17,283 bases of DNA from Ghiorsea sp. GTDB lineage: Bacteria > Pseudomonadota > Zetaproteobacteria > Mariprofundales > Mariprofundaceae. Shown piece after piece: positions 15,026 to 17,283 of the stretch. Under the pieces are notes generated by a model, which saw only the letters and a list, made by a program, of their open reading frames with translations, made no database searches and was not told where the DNA came from. The position numbers and the translations under genes are program-made. Within the stretch, counting starts at the first letter, position 1. Every line of letters starts with the position of its first letter. The stretch lies in assembly GCA_021772875.1 (NCBI GenBank), contig JAJFLD010000005.1, positions 1-17,283 on the forward strand, in the 5' to 3' direction.

Positions 15026-15631
15026 ATGAACCAACACATCACGCAATTGATTGAGAAAATACGTCAGCTCGAAGATGAGTTGGAAATTGAATTTGCCAGA
15101 AGACGCACTGAATTAAGCTTTAGTATTCATAACCAAAAAGTTATATTTGAGCAGGCAGTGGTTCACCACCATCAACAATTCAAAATCAAGCTCTCCAGCT
15201 ATATTTTTCACGCACACCTTAAAGTGCTTGTCACAGCACCTTTTATTTATGCGCTTATTATTCCCTTTTTATTGCTTGATGTGATGGTAAGCCTTTATCA
15301 ATGGATTTGTTTTCCAGTGTATGGCATCAACAAAGTGAACCGGGCCAGTTATTTTATCTATGATAGGCGTCATTTGGTTTATCTTAATGCCATTGAGAAG
15401 ATTAATTGTGCCTATTGCAGCTATGGCAATGGTTTGATTGCTTATGTGCGCGAAGTTGCAGCCAGAACAGAACGTTATTGGTGTCCCATCAAGCATGCCG
15501 AACGCAGCAAGGCTACGCACAACCATTATGCTCATTTCTTCGATTATGGCGATGCTGAAAGTTACCATGATTATCTAGCTAAGCAGCAGAGCATGAACTT
15601 AAAAGAAAAAAACTTGGATAAAAACCGTTAG
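15026..15631 (+). CDS. Conserved membrane protein with coiled-coil N-terminus and Cys-rich motif, function unknown
   Basis: I recognise this as a conserved hypothetical family of Proteobacteria but know of no function. The 201-residue protein has a charged, probably coiled-coil N-terminus (3-50), a hydrophobic segment at about 66-98 long enough for one long or two short membrane helices, and a conserved polar C-terminal half. In that half, C128-x2-C131 (NCAYCSYGNG) and C143-x3-H147 (WCPIKHA) could form a four-ligand metal site, followed by HFFDYGDAESY. GGAG (15017-15020) serves ATG 15026. The start codons lie within a GAACCAACA motif copy, so the upstream DNA-binding protein could control it; this is inference. 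The C-terminus is Lys-rich. Confidence 0.8.
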   Translation: MNQHITQLIEKIRQLEDELEIEFARRRTELSFSIHNQKVIFEQAVVHHHQQFKIKLSSYIFHAHLKVLVTAPFIYALIIPFLLLDVMVSLYQWICFPVYGINKVNRASYFIYDRRHLVYLNAIEKINCAYCSYGNGLIAYVREVAARTERYWCPIKHAERSKATHNHYAHFFDYGDAESYHDYLAKQQSMNLKEKNLDKNR

Positions 15632-15650
15632 TTTTTAAATTCTTTAAAAC
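15631..15650. terminator. AT-rich hairpin between convergent genes
   Basis: GTTTTTAAA and TTTAAAAC, separated by TTC, form a short AT-only stem with one bulge in the 35-bp space between the membrane-protein gene and yaeQ. It is placed correctly for a bidirectional terminator but is thermodynamically weak. Confidence 0.3.
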
Positions 15651-15666
15651 CATGGCTTTATGAGAA

Positions 15667-16200
15667 TCAAAGTCTCTCAGGCATAATAGTGAGCGAGCTT
15701 TCGCCATTGGTGAGCAATACTTCACCGTCTTGAATCATATATTGTAGCTGCATACTACGTTTTGCCATCTCGCCCATAGCAGTAAAGCTTTCATCTGTGA
15801 TTGCAACAATGGTTAGATTGTCAAAGCGGGATAGTTTATTTTTTATCTGTTCCCACCAAACCAAAGCACTGCGATAGTTGTAGGTAAATATATATACCTT
15901 TTTGGCTCGGCCACAGGCTTTGCGTAGACGCTTTTCATCAGGTTGACCAAGATCAATCCAAACTTCAATTTCATCACTCAAGCTTTTTTGCCATAATTCA
16001 GGTTCATCATCGGCATTTAAACCTTTGGTGAAAGCCATGTATTCGTTGGCATGCAGCGCAAATGCTAAGATGCGAATCATCATGCGCTCAACACTTTCAG
16101 AAGGGTGGCGGGCTATGGTGAGATTGTGAGACTCAAAATAATAAGTATCCATATTACTGATTTGAATATCTGCTTTATAGATCGTTGATTTAATTGCCAT
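15667..16200 (-). CDS. yaeQ: YaeQ family protein
   Basis: A 177-residue protein matching E. coli YaeQ (181) along its whole length: MAIKSTIYKADI at the start, NLTIARHPSESVERMMIR (27-43), FTKGLNADDEPELW (57-70), WIDLGQPDEKRLRKAC (81-96), FTYN and MQLQYMIQDGEV near the end. The structure of this family resembles PD-(D/E)XK nucleases, but no activity is established to my knowledge. I start at ATG 16198-16200 because the family begins MA.K.T.YKA; a TTG at 16222-16224 would add eight residues (MTSSLEAR) not seen in relatives. The SD is weak. It is convergent with the gene at 15026 and divergent from the gene at 16319. Confidence 0.92.
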   Translation of the reverse strand: MAIKSTIYKADIQISNMDTYYFESHNLTIARHPSESVERMMIRILAFALHANEYMAFTKGLNADDEPELWQKSLSDEIEVWIDLGQPDEKRLRKACGRAKKVYIFTYNYRSALVWWEQIKNKLSRFDNLTIVAITDESFTAMGEMAKRSMQLQYMIQDGEVLLTNGESSLTIMPERL

Positions 16201-16205
16201 GCGAG

Positions 16206-16220
16206 CTTCTAGGCTAGAAG
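16206..16220. promoter_or_regulatory. Perfect palindrome in the divergent yaeQ/cNMP-protein intergenic region
   Basis: CTTCTAG (16206-16212) and CTAGAAG (16214-16220) flank a single G, just 5 bp before the yaeQ ATG. The symmetry and the position over the yaeQ ribosome-binding region suggest an operator. A second, short palindrome, CAAGCTTG (16232-16239), follows. Confidence 0.35.
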
Positions 16221-16243
16221 TCAAGGGCTGGCAAGCTTGGGGC

Positions 16244-16273
16244 GTGACATTTACTACATACTAAAGTTAAACT
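16244..16273 (+). promoter_or_regulatory. Candidate promoter for the cNMP-binding protein
   Basis: GTGACA (16244-16249) matches five of six -35 bases and TAAACT (16268-16273) four of six -10 bases, 18 nt apart, 45 nt before the ATG at 16319. Confidence 0.35.
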
Positions 16274-16318
16274 AGGCCAATCATAACGATGTATCGGGTT
16301 AACATTTGAGGAACTAAT

Positions 16319-17080
16319 ATGGCAAATATCATGGCATTCAAAGAAGGTGATAAGCTCATTGCTCAGGGTGAAAAAGATACTGCTGCTTATTTGATATTAT
16401 CTGGCTGGCTAGAGGTGAGTAGGTTGCAGCGAGATGGCGGCATTGATGTTGACATACTACAAGCTGGTGAAATTGTAGGTGAGTTGGGTTTGGCTGGGCT
16501 TGCAAGTCAGCGCACCGCAACGGTAACAGCACTTACTGATGGTGAAGTTGAAGTGATCGATAGGGGTACTTTAATTCGGCTGGTAAACAAACCCGGTGGT
16601 GGTTTAACGCCTTTATTGGCAGCTCTTTTTTTCCGCTTACAAAATGTGTTGATTGAAGATGATATTGATGAAGATGATGCAACCTTTATTTCATACGCCA
16701 AACTTGAAGGCATCAATAAACATGCAAAACAAGATTTATGTAACCGACCAAAAATGATCGGCCACTTACCGTGGGTTTTTGGTGCTTATCGCCAGCCACA
16801 AACGGTCACAGAGCTCTTTGATGATCCCAAACGCATAGATGTGCGATTAACTGGATGCAGCTTGCGCATCAATGAAAAACATATTGTACTCGAAGCCGCG
16901 GAAGCAGGTGGTTTGCAATTGCGCATTGAAAATTATGGTGATTATTGTGAAATAGATGGTGAAAAAAATGTACACAATAGCAACAACGATGCTGTTGTGC
17001 CTTTAAACATTGGTAGTCATATCATTAAGTTTGGTGATGTTAGTGACCCATTTGAATTTAAGCTTGATGTACTTTTATGA
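16319..17080 (+). CDS. Cyclic-nucleotide-binding domain protein with FHA-like C-terminus
   Basis: The 253-residue protein starts with a cNMP-binding beta-barrel (about 5-115). It has the phosphate-binding cassette GEIVGELGL (50-58), with E55 for the ribose hydroxyl, and QRTATVTALT, with R65 for the phosphate, so it should bind cAMP or cGMP. An acidic linker (EDDIDEDD) follows. The last 95 or so residues look like a degenerate FHA-type beta sandwich: LRINEKH (172-178), GGLQLRIENYGDYCEIDG (197-214) and LNIGSHIIKFGD (229-240). No helix-turn-helix or enzymatic domain is visible, so this is probably a signalling adaptor and not a CRP-type regulator. There is no signal peptide. GAGGA at 16308-16312 is a good SD for ATG 16319. 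A class III cyclase begins this window, 15 kb away. Confidence 0.8.
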   Translation: MANIMAFKEGDKLIAQGEKDTAAYLILSGWLEVSRLQRDGGIDVDILQAGEIVGELGLAGLASQRTATVTALTDGEVEVIDRGTLIRLVNKPGGGLTPLLAALFFRLQNVLIEDDIDEDDATFISYAKLEGINKHAKQDLCNRPKMIGHLPWVFGAYRQPQTVTELFDDPKRIDVRLTGCSLRINEKHIVLEAAEAGGLQLRIENYGDYCEIDGEKNVHNSNNDAVVPLNIGSHIIKFGDVSDPFEFKLDVLL

Positions 17081-17113
17081 TTTAATTTGATGCCTTTTTT
17101 AACGCATTAACCG

Positions 17114-17283
17114 TTATGAAAGCCTAACAGTATCACTATCTGCTTTTTTTCTCTGGTCTAAAGTGATGATTGTTTTACAAGCAGGGTAGGTAGAACAGGC
17201 AAGCACTGGTTTTCGCTTTTCTGATATCTTGGTAACCATAGTTGATAAACACTTGGGACAAAGCAGGTCTTTTGATGAGGCCG
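17114..17283 (-). CDS. C-terminal end of a protein with a topoisomerase-type C4 zinc finger (partial)
   Basis: On the minus strand the frame is open from the right edge to TAA at 17114-17116, giving the last 55 residues of a protein. They contain one complete C4 finger, C8-x2-C11-x17-C29-x5-C35, in the form LCPKCLSTMV...KPVLACSTYPACKT, which is the pattern of the zinc fingers at the C-terminus of bacterial topoisomerase I (zf-C4_Topoisom). A basic, polar tail follows. The parent could be topA, or one of the small nuclease-like or hypothetical proteins that carry the same finger; the window does not decide. It is convergent with the cNMP-protein gene, 33 nt apart. Confidence 0.8.
   Translation of the reverse strand, partial: ASSKDLLCPKCLSTMVTKISEKRKPVLACSTYPACKTIITLDQRKKADSDTVRLS

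Larger units (their letters stand above)
14094..15036. repeat. Cluster of seven GAACCAACA-like motifs around the arm-domain gene
   Basis: Exact GAACCAACA occurs at 14194-14202, 14887-14895, 14919-14927 and 15028-15036, and inverted (TGTTGGTTC) at 14131-14139. The variant AAACCAACA occurs at 14169-14177 and inverted at 14094-14102. The copies lie on both sides of the gene 14224-14886, and none inside it. The copies at 14194 and 14887 extend to the 11-mer AAGAACCAACA; those at 14919 and 15028 share the 12-mer CATGAACCAACA. I found no further copy of the 9-mer in the window by eye. These may be binding sites for the integrase-type arm domain (inference). Confidence 0.7.

Noticed and set aside
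14094..15036. CRISPR array or transposon end repeats
   Set aside because: The motif is only 9-12 bp, occurs on both strands at irregular spacing, and neither regular spacers nor a transposase are present.
16201..16224. TTG start at 16224 for yaeQ
   Set aside because: It adds eight residues absent from the family and would put the palindrome at 16206-16220 inside the gene.

Overview
The window reads as bacterial chromosome, moderately AT-rich by eye, and mostly conserved proteobacterial housekeeping genes. Support for Proteobacteria comes from hflK-hflC followed by a DUF2065 gene, tgt-yajC-secD-secF in series, an SdhE-type assembly factor, YaeQ and an M18 aminopeptidase. Gene content and the DUF1573-cytochrome lipoprotein would fit a marine gamma- or zetaproteobacterium, but this placement is from general impression and is low confidence. 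All genes are on the + strand except yaeQ and a zinc-finger gene cut off by the right edge.

Layout. (1) 1-1930: the C-terminal part of a GAF-class III nucleotidyl cyclase, an SdhE-like flavinylation factor and a DUF1573-cytochrome c lipoprotein, packed with overlapping ends. (2) 2020-4193: hflK, hflC and a small DUF2065 membrane protein, the membrane-protease regulator operon. (3) 4277-6169: htpG behind a possible heat-shock promoter. (4) 6183-11226: tgt, yajC, secD, secF, a Mth938/NDUFAF3-like protein, queD and a small lipoprotein. This run joins the queuosine pathway (queD early, tgt at base exchange) to the Sec accessory complex. (5) 11334-12398: an exported MsrA-MsrB fusion, closed by a strong hairpin terminator. 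(6) 12532-13863: M18 aminopeptidase. (7) 13864-15631: the least ordinary part. A 360-bp non-coding stretch with inverted repeats leads into a gene that fuses a phage-integrase arm-DNA-binding domain to a phage-type winged-helix domain, followed by a conserved membrane protein. Seven copies of a GAACCAACA-like motif surround the fusion gene. (8) 15667-17283: yaeQ (minus), a divergent cyclic-nucleotide-binding protein with an FHA-like tail, and the last 55 codons of a topoisomerase-type C4 zinc-finger protein (minus).

The best candidate for something undescribed is region 7: an integrase-derived DNA-binding protein that has lost its recombinase domain, gained a putative winged helix, and sits among repeats that could be its arm-type binding sites. 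Second are the two cyclic-nucleotide genes at opposite ends of the window, one making and one sensing the messenger, although nothing here shows that they work together.
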